The position numbers and the translations under genes were made by a program. Below the pieces are notes generated by a model. That model was not told the origin of the DNA. It made no database searches and worked only from the letters and a program-made list of their open reading frames with translations. Source: Leptodontidium sp. MPI-SDFR-AT-0119 (Eukaryota; Ascomycota; Leotiomycetes; Helotiales; Leptodontidiaceae). From it: 64,000 nucleotides of DNA. The stretch lies in the NCBI GenBank assembly GCA_020726505.1, contig JAHLEZ010000008.1:1736001-1800000 (forward strand), written 5' to 3'. Shown here piece by piece: positions 12,430-23,978 of this stretch (within the stretch, counting starts at the first letter, position 1; each line of letters begins with the position of its first letter).

Positions 12430-13133
12430 CTAGTTGCTCGTCTCAACCTCCTTGTCTTTCACCAAGACATCCCCAAATTTCTCCTCCATCACCATCTGTA
12501 TATCTCTATAAACAATATCTGCATCCTTAGTCGCATCAATCTGCACAACCCGATCTCTCGCTCTGAAATGCTCAATGACAGGCATAGTGATCTCCGTGAA
12601 ATTCTTGAACCGCTTATTGATAATCGAAATATTATCATCCACACGACCAGACGTCTTGCCCCGGTTGAGAAGCCGCTCTTGCAAGACCTCCTCTGGACAA
12701 TCCAGGAACAGCACCATGGAAGGCGAGCCGATTGTCGACTCAAACAACGCCACATGTTCGATCCGCCGAGGGAATCCTAAATCACTCATCATTAGCATTT
12801 ACATACCATCAAAATTTTCTCAAAGGAATTTCTTACCATCGAGCAAAAACACAGGTACGCCCTCCTTCTCCTTCTTCTCCGCCATAGCAGCTTCAAGCAA
12901 AGAAACAGTCATCTCGGGCTGTCCGATCACACCCTCGAGGATATTCTTTTTCGGATGAGTTCGCCCCATTTACTTCCTGGCTTCTCTTGCTCTTCTCGTA
13001 GAACGTCGCCCATGCTGAGGTGAGCGATTGGATAGTTCGCTGCGAGTTTGCTGCAATGGGTTCCTTTTCCCGCTCCTGGTCCGCCGAGGACGAAGATGAT
13101 TGTCCATTTCGGGGATTTTTGTGTTGTCGACAT
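12430..13133 (-). pseudogene. URA6: UMP/CMP kinase, interrupted by frameshift
   Basis: This encodes a uridylate/cytidylate kinase of the adenylate-kinase superfamily, which phosphorylates UMP/CMP with ATP. Exon 1 carries the P-loop GGPGAGKGTH (residues 17-26) and LSMGDVLREE. Exon 2 carries DGFPRR, LFLDCPEEVLQERLLNRG and the lid arginines GKTSGRVDDN. The intron at 12777-12836 has clean GTAAGA..TTTAG borders. Within exon 1 the frame breaks at a run of five A (about 12951): GELIRK is in one frame, and ILEGVIGQPEMTVSLLEAAM is in the next. One more A would restore agreement with the family. No intron of viable length fits here. This enzyme is normally essential, so a sequencing error, an unusual intron or a second copy should be considered before calling it dead. 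Confidence 0.8.
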
Positions 13134-13948
13134 GTTGTAGATTGGCTTGCGATTGTGTGTTGGTCGCTAGATGGGTAAGTGCGGGGTCGATGTTTGGGAA
13201 TGTATCAGGAAGGAATGAAGGAAGGAATCGATTAAAATTATAGGTAGGTCCAGATCTTTTGTTAGCTGGCGCCAAGAATAATTTTCTGTATTGATTGTGA
13301 CGGCTTTGTGAATGTGAGAGTCAGAGGTACCTAAGTGAAAGAATGCACTGATTCAGCCTCATTGTATTGTAATGACAAAGAAGGCGAGACTCAAAAATCT
13401 CTTTGTGTAACACAGGGTGAGTATTTTTTTTTAATAAAAAAAAGAATGTGATGTCCGAAATATGGTTTGACAGGGTATTGAAAGACGAGATACTATTCAC
13501 TAGACAAATCAGATGGTTTGAGCATGTATTGAGTTCAATTTAGTACATTGTCTACTACATTATTGAGGCCAAATCCTCCAACCCGTAAAAACCGTGTAGG
13601 TAAAAAGGTAACAGCATCTCCTTGCCTATCATGCAAACAACTCCGCTCGCTTAATTTACAATTCACCTGAAAGGATGCAGTCAAACTCGGCCATTGTCTT
13701 GGCATAATCACCACGCCATTTGGAAATCCATGATATTGGTCGAAAAAAGAGCTCCGTCGGTCGGTATTGGGGAGAAGAGATTGGTGGTAGCGATCCGGTG
13801 ATCACACTGGATGATGACAATGATTTCTTACGTCATGTTTAACGTAGCCAAATCGGCGATGTCGAAATCGGGTATAGAGATTAGAACTTTCAGCATCGAA
13901 TTTAAAGCTCCCCATCTCTCTACTTCCAACCTAGCTGGCTGATAAAAA
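13134..13948. other. intergenic, kinase upstream region
   Basis: Upstream of the kinase gene and downstream of the metallophosphoesterase. A T9/A9-type run lies at about 13426-13443. No gene is seen. Confidence 0.5.
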
Positions 13949-14836
13949 CTACTGTCGAGGTAGACTGAGGGCCACGATGAAAGGCTTGTAATTTGGTCGC
14001 ATGCCTTTTGCAGTGTTCATCATGATGGCTGCATTGACCATAAGAGTTTGCTGCCCCGGTTTGATAGCCCACTCATTCGTGTATGGAAATTCGTTGATCT
14101 GCTCCGTCTCTAGGGGTGTTGCCGATGACGGATCTTTGACGGTCCCATCTGGTTTCCAAGTCACAATATTCGCACCGTGGCCTTCGTGAATGTGGCCAAA
14201 GCAGTGCATGAGCGGTCGAACACGGCCCACAGCTCTCAGGAGATTGGGGCATCCCAAGTTCTGACCGTCGACCTGGTCGAGAATAGAGTGTGGTGGGCCA
14301 TGTGTCATCACAATGTCAACACCCGCAGAAATTGAATTTTCCGCGATCGAAGTCCGATTTTGTGCAGCCTGTTTTGCGTCGTTGAACCGATCTTCAAGAG
14401 GTTGGTAAGCAAAAGCCCAGCCACCTGATCCAGGTGTATAGGGTGAGGCGTAGACTTTAAATTTGGCGCCATTGTCGAGGTTGAATGTGTAAGTTCCTTC
14501 TTCGAGGTAGACAATGCCGGCCTCTTTGGCCGCCGAGCCAGTCATGATCTCGACAGCAGCTTCATGGTATTTGGAATACTCGTCATCCGTCATGTTTTCA
14601 ACCCGACGAGTCTTATCGAGCGAAATATCGTGGTTGCCGGCGATTACTAGCTTCACTTTTGCATTAACTGTTCCCATCATCCGGACGCACTCTCTCAATG
14701 AGTCAAGTTCCCCAAAGTTCGTCAAATCTCCAGTGTGGAGAAGAACATCGACATCGGGAAGATTGTTGCCGTCAAAAGAATGCTCGTGGGTGTCTGAAAT
14801 GACCATAATACGAGTAGAAACAGTGTTGGGAGCCAT
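13949..14836 (-). CDS. calcineurin-like metallophosphoesterase
   Basis: A single-exon gene of 295 residues with the full set of metallophosphoesterase motifs: DTHEH at 15-19 (metal ligands), GDLTNFG at 36-42, GNHD at 67-70, then MTHGPPHSILD and GHIHEGHG in the second half. These bind two metal ions and hydrolyse phosphoester bonds. The protein belongs to the group of small fungal metallophosphoesterases of unknown substrate, distinct from the PP1/PP2A/PP2B phosphatases. There is no signal peptide, so it is probably cytosolic. Length is normal for the group and no defects are seen. Confidence 0.88.
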   Translation of the reverse strand: MAPNTVSTRIMVISDTHEHSFDGNNLPDVDVLLHTGDLTNFGELDSLRECVRMMGTVNAKVKLVIAGNHDISLDKTRRVENMTDDEYSKYHEAAVEIMTGSAAKEAGIVYLEEGTYTFNLDNGAKFKVYASPYTPGSGGWAFAYQPLEDRFNDAKQAAQNRTSIAENSISAGVDIVMTHGPPHSILDQVDGQNLGCPNLLRAVGRVRPLMHCFGHIHEGHGANIVTWKPDGTVKDPSSATPLETEQINEFPYTNEWAIKPGQQTLMVNAAIMMNTAKGMRPNYKPFIVALSLPRQ

Positions 14837-16784
14837 GTTGGCGACTCGTGTGAGGTGTCCTTTAGACCCGGTTGTTCAGTGGTTTTCGAAGGTTATTTTG
14901 TGGTGATTGATGAAGGTGAAGATATTGGGGGAGGCCTAAACGTCCCGGTAGAAGCTTTTGGGAGGCGAAATTTGCTGTTGAGATGCGGATCTGAGTATTC
15001 TTGAGTATGAAGAGAAATGAGGTAAGGAGGTTGTGGGCCTGAAATATATATTGTGGTGACTCGCTTATTAGCTTGGCTTTTAATTATATAGACTGAGGTG
15101 GCTCCCAAATTTGATGTCATTTTTACCTACAAAACTACCATTCTCACCCTAAACCGCAACACCCTTCGGCCCAGAATTTTCTGAGTTACCTAGGTAGGCC
15201 AGACTCTGTGCCCCCCTGTTCTAAAAAGTGCAAAAGTCAACAAGTCACATGACCATATGAATGCTTGTTTACTTGCCTCAAAGGTGAAGCGAGGTTAGAC
15301 CCACCTAAAACTGACATCCCCTTTAAAGCAACAACAATCTCGCAATCATCTCTGGGACATTCCATTATTAATTAACACAAGGCCTTGAGCTTTCATGTCG
15401 TTGGGATGTCTACAGACGGTGAAGACAAAACACCATTCTCCTTGCAGGCGGGAACCCACCTGCCCGGGCATCTGTAGGCGTTCCGAAAAATAGCAATCGG
15501 TTTTTACTTTCCTGATATGTATATTGTGTAGTTGTTGACATACGACTGCTCAGTTGGCTTGATTTTGGCATCCAGTGATCGATCCACTTGGAGTGAGCTC
15601 TCGGGACGAAGTAGCTGTCCTCGTCGAGACATAATGGGGCAAGTCTTTGCAAAACCACTATAAAATTAACAGTGTTAAATATAGTGTCGCTACTGCTAAT
15701 GATTAACCTTTTTTTATTTTATTTTTTGGAAATTCTCCTCTCCTATGAAGACTCTGGGCGGGGACTTCGAGTTCTTGATGGGCCGATCAAAAGTCAAATT
15801 TTCAACTCAGGACTGAAAGTTTTCTAAAGTCGATCGCAACCAACCTGAACTAGATAATGTGAACAGAAGTCTACATTATTCTTGGATGTTTTCTGTGTCT
15901 TGAACACATTGCCGAGTGCGGGAAGGAATTGCTAGAAGTCTGAGGCTAGTCCATCTTCAATTTGATTTCCTTTACTTTTCCCCTCCGCAAACGGACATTT
16001 TGAAAAGCAGAAGACTCTTCTAATATTCGACATTCATGGAACATATTGTTGCCGCGATCTTGCCTCGTGTTGTTAGCGCTCTCTGCCGTTTTGGAAGATC
16101 GTTGCCAATACCGAAGAATAGTTCCACGTGTACTGTGGTGCTTTAGGTACATTTCAGTCATGTATAAATAGGGGAAGGGTTATCAAAAGATTTCTATATA
16201 TCAATTCTTCGAAAATGGGGGGTTTATGCATGAAAATTTTACAGTCATTAAGCAAGTGTCGGAGTACAATGTGTCCTGTCTGCGATCGTAGCCAATTCGT
16301 TCCTTCCTGCCAGACTGGTAAGAGACAAGCAGCAAATATGTCCGTTTGAGCCTAAAACTTACAGTGAAAGGTACCTACCTATACCTTTGGCGGCTTGCTT
16401 CAGTGTATGGGGCGCTCTTTCCCATTTCTAGGTGGTGGGAGATTAGATCTGTGCAAGTCCACGACGTAGGAAAGAACGATGCCGGATTTTGTTGTTGTTG
16501 TTTACTCCTCAGCTGCGCTCTTCTTCTCCTTCTCTCTTCTTCTTTAGCTTCGTTTCAATTTCATTATTTTATGTCCCGGTCTTGCTTTTTGGTAAGCTCA
16601 TCTGTGAATGCCTCCTCTTCAATGATAGTTGCTAACTGATCCACTACAGGTCTTTAAACTGCACACTAAAACAACCCAGTTCAAATAACAAGCCTCTTCC
16701 TCTCAAACATTCGACCCCAGACATCCATCCTCGAACAACAATCCATATCTCGATCTCGACCTCTCCATCTTCACTGCCTCTATA
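14837..16784. other. intergenic, no gene seen
   Basis: Almost 2 kb without a recognised gene. A palindromic TACCTAGGTA lies at 15187-15196. A pyrimidine-rich tract (about 16485-16560, TTCTTCTC-type) precedes the broken gene that follows, as in a fungal promoter. Confidence 0.45.
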
Positions 16785-17135
16785 ATGTCTCGATAAATCA
16801 CTCCTTTCCAACAAGCGCGTCTTGACGCCTATACTGCCGCCTGTGTTTTAGTGCCTCGTAACCTCCGCTAGATAGTTATCCTGTTTGGTGGTACCGCGAG
16901 CATCGCCCATGGCATCCAAGAGCGAAAACCAAAAGACGTCGACATCCTCGTGGGTGTCGAACCTCTAGCGATCCTGGACGATGCGATCATCAATATGCGG
17001 GAGGGCTTTCACAGGGACTGCGATGGAACCATCAAGTGGGACAAATGCGACCTCGACATATGGATGTGTTGTTCATGGATGTTCAGAGGTCGTTTGAGTC
17101 GAGAGTGGCTTGGTATGAGAACTGGGTTGTTTTGA
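16785..17135 (+). pseudogene. nucleotidyltransferase-like gene, broken
   Basis: The plus strand reads ILFGGTASIAHGIQERKPKDVDILV, which has the GG..S/T plus D-x-D pattern of the nucleotidyltransferase fold (here DVDILV). It continues with a second acidic segment, CDLDIW. Upstream in the same frame is an ATG (16785-16787) followed by two in-frame stops, TAA at 16794-16796 and TAG at 16869-16871. The codons around them (ITPFQQARLDAYTAACVLVP) otherwise look like the N-terminal helix of such proteins. Both stops could come from C-to-T change in CAA and CAG. After CDLDIW the coding impression moves to another frame (DVLFMDVQRSFESRVAWYE). I infer a decayed copy of a small fungal nucleotidyltransferase-domain protein. 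Confidence 0.5.
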
Positions 17136-19164
17136 TGTCGCAGTTTGAAGTTTTGAAAAGTTATATATTTTAATGAAAGGGATTCTGGGCTCGGCAAGAT
17201 TTCAACTGCGGTGATGGTGAATACTGCGACTGGGCGTGAAGCTGAGAAACATACCTTTCATTGTGGTGCTCGACCTGGAATACAATACCCACCCTATCTT
17301 ATGTTCTTCGAATTGGATTTTGGAACGTAAGATTAGTGAATCACGCAAAAATGGCCAGTTAACTGGCTAGGTGGCTGATTAGACTTAAGTTGGTGTTTAC
17401 AATAAGACATCGCATTTTGAAGGCTTGTATGTTTGTTTAATAAGCTTGGATAAGGAATTCATTATATTCAAAGGACTTTCACAGAACCTTTTCAAAATTT
17501 GCTTCCGAAGCTATGTAGCAACTCCTGACGACATTCCAGGGGTCTTGGATTCAGAAAGACTGCTCGAAATTGCATGGTAGTAGCAACTTTAATCGTCTTG
17601 GGTCCCAAAATACCAATCAGAACTGCAGTCTATCGCCCTCACAGAACATCAGACGCAGAACAATGTTCCCTCATGTGATTTTTTCCCGTTCGGATTTCGG
17701 CCTACTGTAGTCTCTACCTACTCAAAACAATCTCCAGGATGAACAATTCCTTAGATAAAGGAATTTGAAGATCGAAATATCAATGGGCTGCTGGACTTTA
17801 CTTCGTAGATCTCGCTATACTATCATGAACAGATCAGCCTCCCATGCTTCGGCTTCCTACTGCGTGAATATGAAGCCATTGATGAATTGGGGAACGAGGC
17901 CGTTTTCCGAATCCTCATGATGAAGAAGGAGAAGACCCTAAGTCGCATATTGATTGCTGACCTGCTTCTCCAGCTTTGTCGGCATGTTATTATATACTTC
18001 TCACCTCTAATAATTCTCGTTAAATTACGGAAGAACAGAGAGAGAACATGGCGGACACCTTGCACCCATCACCATGCCATCGCAGGCGCCACTGTTACAA
18101 TGTATACCGTCCATGCTAATTTCCCTCTGACGATATATAACGATATATAACCTTCTCAACTGCGTTATCAAGTAAAAAGAGTAATCAACTACAGTGACAT
18201 GGTGTATCCATTCGACACCATAGACTTCCACCCCTAGCTCGTCCCTCTAAACAAAACACCTCTATCTTCCATCTTCTATCTTTCTCCTCCCTTCCACCAA
18301 GCCAACAAGCAAATCCCAAACTTCACCCACCCCTCGTGGACTTCAATACCAGTTACAATTATAGCCAGGACAAAGATGACGACAGCCCTTCAAGTTACAG
18401 AAATCCCTTTCAGGTCATAGAACCAACATCTCATCTTCCCACCCAATCCCAACCCCAATCCCAATCCCATTCCCGCTCCCTCTACTTTACCAATAACCAA
18501 CTAACTTACAAGATCCTCCCCTCAAGCCCTCGACATAAATCGAACCGAATTCAATGTAAGATTACCAGGTGTGAGGTCATCAACCAGGCGCAAAGACTTC
18601 GTACCCGATCATCGGTACTGTGCACGGTACCCATCCCTTCGTTCCGTGATCTACTTGTGTACCTCCCTGGGTTCAGAGTATTTATGGATGGATCATCAAA
18701 TATCAGATGAATCATGAGAGCCTTCAGCAACACTTCCTATTCAATCTCTAATCAACCTGTGTCCTCGAAGCGACGTTTGGATTTCGAATCTTTATTTTTT
18801 TTCACTTTTTGTACTACTATCCTTCACCCCAGCTACCTCTTAAACTGCCAAAAACGACCATACATCCAGTCCACTTCGGCAGACAGCCACCTAGCGGAGC
18901 CCATCCATCACTCTCCATTCGTCCATCCATCCATCCCATCTAGAAGAAACGACAGACAATGCTCATGACAACAAATACATCAGAAGAAAGCAAAAAAGAA
19001 ACCCACCCAACCACCCGTCCATCCTTTCAACATCACAAGGGAGTAGAGGAACCCTCGATGTTGATGTCATTGTTGCATTCCCTAAGTACGCCAGCCCGTT
19101 CGCCATGATCGCAGATGTTGCCATTAGTGATCATTCAATATTTCACAGTTTTTTCGCCCTTTAT
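17136..19164. other. intergenic, no firm gene
   Basis: No firm gene. On the plus strand, about 17815-18090 reads as a moderately protein-like frame without a supported start (LPCFGFLLREYEAIDELGN then KKEKTLSRILIADLLLQLC), preceded by an acceptor-like TTCGTAG at 17808. I could not place it in a family. Stretches rich in CCCAATC and CATCC repeats occur at about 18440-18480 and 18920-18940. Confidence 0.35.
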
Positions 19165-21151
19165 TTATGGGTTGTATGGCTTGTAGCTCCAGATTCTCGC
19201 TCTCATGTCACCAGAACCAGTGGCAAAGGAGCCACCACTTGGGCTTGGAGCCACGCTGATGACCGAGTTCTTGTGGCCTTGCAACATGAGTTGAGTATTG
19301 CCGGTTCTTGGGTCCCAGAATTGAACACCACGATCCTTGGATCCGGAAAGAACCCAGTTTCCGTCTGGAGTAAGGGCGACGGAGAGAACAAAGTCCTTGT
19401 GGCCTTCGAAAGTCTTGATGCAACGTCCTCCCTTTGGTGCGTTGCTTGGGTGTTGTCCGCGTGGTGCGACGAGCTCCCACATCTTGATGGTCTTGTCCAA
19501 GGAACCTGAAACGAGATCCTTTCCGTTTGGTGCGAATGCAACGGAGTAGACGGAATCCTTGTGTCCATCTGGGCCCTCGAGGCGCTCAACGAGATAACCA
19601 GTGGTAGCATCCCAAACGCGAACGCTTTTGTCGAGAGATCCGGCTGCGACATACTTGGTATCGGGGGAGATGGCAACGGTAGTAACGCCATCCTCGATGC
19701 TGAGAGTGAGGACGTTTTGTCCAGCCTCAATATCCCACAGACGAACAGTTCGGTCTCCACTGCCAGAGGCGATGGTGCGGCCATCACGAGCAAAGTCCAA
19801 GGAGTAAATGTCTTGTTCGTGACCAGCAAAGGTGATTTTGATGGTTCTAGTAGCGATGTCCCAGACCTATAACTGTTAATACAATTCCTGAACGCTAGGC
19901 CGAAAAACTTACTCTGATCAACTTGTCTTCAGCACCAGTCGCAAGGTATCTTCCATCTGGACTGAAGCAGACACTTCGGATGTAAAGATCGCCGACCGAG
20001 TCGACAGACTCATCTTGGAGAATGCAGATCTTGTGACCAGTGACAACGTCGAAAATTTGAGCCGAGCGATTGCAACCAGTAGCGACGTACTTTCCATCGT
20101 GACTGAATCTAACACAGCACACGACGCTCTCGTGCTGAAGAGTGTGGAGAAGGTCAACATCGAGCACGCGGGGAACTTCCGGGTTGAAAATGGCAAACCA
20201 GTCGGCCTCAACCTTCTTCTGGTGAGCTGGAAGACGCTCAAGATCCAACTCAGCCAAAGCGTTTCCTACTCGGAACTGGTTATGCTGATTTGGCACTGGG
20301 TGGCCAACTTGTGGCGATTGTGCTGCTCTTGGGTCTGGATATGGCATTGGCTGGTTTGATTGAGGGGTAGGTGGTCCTCCAGGTCCGCGGTTAAGCGGTC
20401 TGCCTTTGCCTGGGCCAGGTGAAGCTGTAGCTTGAGGAGGTTGCGAGTACCCATTAGGGCCCACTCCAGGATATCCACCTTGGAAGGGGGCCTGTTGTGG
20501 TGGTGGGGGAGGACCTTGAATGCTTGGCGGTCCTGGTGGAGGTTGAGGCATCTGGTGCTGTGGAGGACCATGTTGCTCTGATTGTTGCGGTGGTGCAAGA
20601 CCCGGAGCACCTTGTCCTCCCTGACCTGCCATTATTCCACCAAAGAGGTTGCTTGGGCCGTGGCCGATGGCTGGAGGTGCTTGGGAGGGAGCGGAGTTTT
20701 GGGGTGGGCCACCAAGAGCGCGTGGGTTACCTCCTCGAGCCTCAAGTTCACGGTGAAGCCGTTGAATTTCGTCATCATATCTGTCACAGTCAGTGTTGAT
20801 CTTGCAGGGAATCTTGTTTCTTACTTTGCCTTGAGCGCAATGTGTGCCTGCTCCATTCCATAGACCTTCTCTCTGATCGTGTGCAGTTCGTTTATCTGCG
20901 CGGCCACTGGGGACAAATAGTTAGTAAGTGTAGGCGAAGGTGAAGGTGAAGGCGCGGCCTCAAGAGGATTGTGACATGTTCTCGTTGCATGGAGCACTGT
21001 GTTACTTACTTGCATGTTCCACCTCCTGTCCCTGACGAGCTTGGCTCTCGAACTCCCCACGAATGTTCTCCAACAATTCGTTCAGACGAGAATTGCCGCT
21101 GGGTGCACCAGGTGCAGGTCCCAGGCCGCGATGGGGATTGTACATCGACAT
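19165..21151 (-). CDS. TUP1: Tup1/RcoA transcriptional corepressor
   Basis: Four exons (21010-21151, 20825-20906, 19913-20780, 19165-19866) encode 597 residues. Tup1 forms a complex with Ssn6/Cyc8 and represses many genes through DNA-bound partners and histones. The N-terminal 75 residues form the helical Tup1 tetramerisation domain ([15 protein letters not shown], then [22 protein letters not shown]). A Pro/Gln/Gly-rich linker follows. The C-terminal part has seven WD40 repeats, seen in units such as [56 protein letters not shown] and [16 protein letters not shown], and ends [12 protein letters not shown]. All introns have standard borders and keep frame. Upstream is a 2.8-kb intergenic region shared with the divergent ERG3 gene. 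Confidence 0.95.
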
Positions 21152-23978
21152 GGTGTAATAGTGGCCGAGGACAGCAATGAGCTATTCGGCTGACTGCTGG
21201 ATCAAAACAAAGTTTGCGACCAGCTCCAAAATATGCGCTTGGCAGAGGGATGTATGTCGTATGCTGGCTGTGCTGCAGATTATGGTGGTTGAAGAGTGTT
21301 GATGGTTGATGGAAGTGCGCCTTGAGTTGAGGTGAGGCACGAGAGAGATAGTGCGCGAACAGGGCTGGTTCTTCGCGATGCCGTCCGTTCGTTTGCAGGA
21401 TGGATGATCTGGAGGGGATGATGCACGCCCGGCAATCTATCAAGCTTCCAAGAGCTCCTGTCGGAAGATGTTGAAGCAGCCTGGATGGGGACTGAGATGG
21501 GTGGAGGCGGCGATGAGGGTGTCGCGATGATTGATTGATCTGGGAGATTGACAACACGAAGAGGCGGGATCTCGACGATGGAAGTGGTGAGAACAGGAGT
21601 AAGAGTTCAAAGCTGGGAGAAGGAGAAGAAGTGGAAGGCAGGCAAGGGCAGGCAGGGCCGGGCAGGGCAGGGCAGGGCCAGCACCGCACGCTTCGAATAG
21701 GTGGTGGTACTGTAGTGGAGCCTGCCTTCAAAGTCACCTAACCCACGCACGACTTGAGAGGCTTCTGGCTGGCTTCCCGCCCGCACGCAAAAGACAGCTT
21801 AGCCCGGCTGGCCCACGCTAAGAAGGGGAGGAAGGCGCACCCCCTCCGACAGGGCCCCTCCTTGTCGTGCATCTGCACGCTGCAAGCAGTGCAGATGGTT
21901 ACAGCCACGCCGTCTCATCAAGCATCCGGCTGACAAGTAGCCGCCCGCCCGCACCCAGAACAGACTTTATCAAAAGGGCAAGGGTGCGATTAGCTCCCCG
22001 CCCCTCCAAGTGCTCCCAGTGCTCCACAGCGGCGGTGTGCTTCAAGCCTCTTTAGGTCTGGCTCCCTTCGTTTCTGACCACCGCATCTGCATTTGCATTT
22101 GCATTTGATTTTCTCACCAGCTTCTAGCGTCCGATGCAACGATGGCATGGCATGCCCGGACTGCTAGAGAGGATGTCCAGAGGCAAGAAATATGGCACAT
22201 GTGTCGCAGCCGAGGGGGTCACTGCAAGCCCATTTGTTTACGAACTGGATGGATCTAAGTCGATTGGGCATTAGATGAGCGCCGAGCACAGTAGCTGCCT
22301 ACGGAGTACCTAGGTATTGAACGACCGTTGATGTCACCAACACTGCTCTATGCTTTACTTCTTCTGCCATCATCAACTACTGGAATTTGCCCCCCCCCAG
22401 ACTGAACTGGACAGAAATCCACAACCATCCCTCGATCCCCTTTTGCCTTTGATCTCCATCCACAACCCTCAGCCGCCCCAACCGCATTTGATCGCGGCCT
22501 AGAACAAAAACCAAAAAAAACATACCCAAATCTACCATCAAAAAGTTATTCCGGACCGAAAAAGAAAACTAGTCATATGCGGTGCTCTGGTCTGCACGAG
22601 ACAGGGTGTCAGATCTCTTTGGTAACTTCGTTTTTTGGGAGGGATCATACCGCAGCTAACAAACAGCCCGCTCTCTGACCCGAGCCTTGCGCAATAAATT
22701 CGCTTGTTTTCTTCTGCCTGCCAACCGAGGGAAAAGAAAGGGGGGGGGGGGGGGGGTTCCCGCAAAAGTGTTTGGCGTGGGGTTTGAGATGTGATGACAG
22801 GCAGACAAACGGATGGACAAAGAGAGGTTGGATGTTTCTATTTCAGACTTTTGATTTGATCCTTGAGTTTAACTGTTCTTGTCCAACCAACAGACAGGAC
22901 GTAATCTGAAACATCGAGGTTTCATTTGAACGAACTCCACGTGACCTGTACCATTGTACCGTCTGCGGGTGCAAATGCGAAAGGAAAGAAGGTGGCAAAT
23001 AGAAAGAACCCTCTAGATCATTTAATGCGTCTTGCTGAATCTCCATCAGATCTCTTCCTGGCCCTTTGACCCTCCAGAAGTAAGATACCAGAGATTCGAT
23101 CACGTCACATGACTGCAACCCCAGATTTTAGTCCAAGTTCATCATCTCTTCATTTCTGCCAACATCCAAGCGTAAACCTTCTGTGCCACAAGACGCAAGA
23201 TCTAGGTCGTGACCATGGCCTCTTGTACATAAGCGTGGAGGTTAATCGAATGTCCTCGATTGGAATTGATGCATTTCTGTATGACATGACTCGGATATCA
23301 GCATCGTCATTCTGGAATCGGTCATCTCCTCTCTTCCCATCTCACTTTCGACTAGCAATCCAAAGTCTCAAAACCTCATCCCACAGCCTCGTTCGGCAAG
23401 TACGGGCTGACATGAAGTGAATTCAAGCCATGAAAGTCCAACAGCTCATTATATACAATTCTTGATCGAACCAGCTTAACCCCGAAGTCTTGTCCTCGGC
23501 AAATTCCAACCATACGATCCGAATCTGATAAGAGAGACTTCCCGCGTGTTTAATCGACCCGTTCTCATCAAAAGCTCCTGATCTCCTGATTTCCATCGAC
23601 CGGGACAAGAAGCAACCGGCTCACCCGTCACAAAATACCTCCAAGCCACCGTAACCGCCCCACTTCCACGACTAAATCTCCGATGCCGCTCTCCTCATTC
23701 GCCAGTCCCCACCAGCAAGCTAGCTCAGGTACGGACATCGACAAATTTCATCAGGGTTCACTCACTGGACGGCGGTTCTACAAGAGAAACATATTGACCT
23801 CTTTTCCAAGCAGAGTCCTCTTCACCCACCACCTCTTCTCACTGCGACCTGGACGCCCAGAAGTCGCTGTAAACCCATTGATTTGGAGTTTTAATTTATC
23901 CTATCGCCGAGCTGCACGTCACTCACTCACTTAATTCGCACTTCGAACTGCCCCCTTTTCGCATCCGCAATCGCCACC
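21152..23978. promoter_or_regulatory. 2.8-kb shared upstream region of TUP1 and ERG3
   Basis: This separates two divergent genes and holds both promoters. Low-complexity blocks include GGCAGGGCAGGGC repeats at about 21640-21680, TTTGCATTTGCATTTG at about 22090-22108, an 18-base G tract at about 22739-22756, and a TACCTAGGTA palindrome at 22307-22316. A pyrimidine-rich leader-like zone precedes the ERG3 start. Long 5' regions are common for Tup1 genes. No upstream open frame can be supported as a real gene. Confidence 0.5.

Noticed and set aside
17815..18090. Protein-like plus-strand frame preceded by an acceptor-like TTCGTAG
   Set aside because: No upstream exon or recognisable domain was found, so it is only mentioned in the intergenic note.
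19203..20359. Long frames on both strands within TUP1
   Set aside because: They are shadows of the WD40 exons in other frames, with no domains of their own.
21006..21737. 243-codon minus-strand frame upstream of and overlapping TUP1 exon 1
   Set aside because: It overlaps exon 1 in another frame. Its Ser/Pro/Leu/His composition is typical of translated pyrimidine-rich leader sequence.
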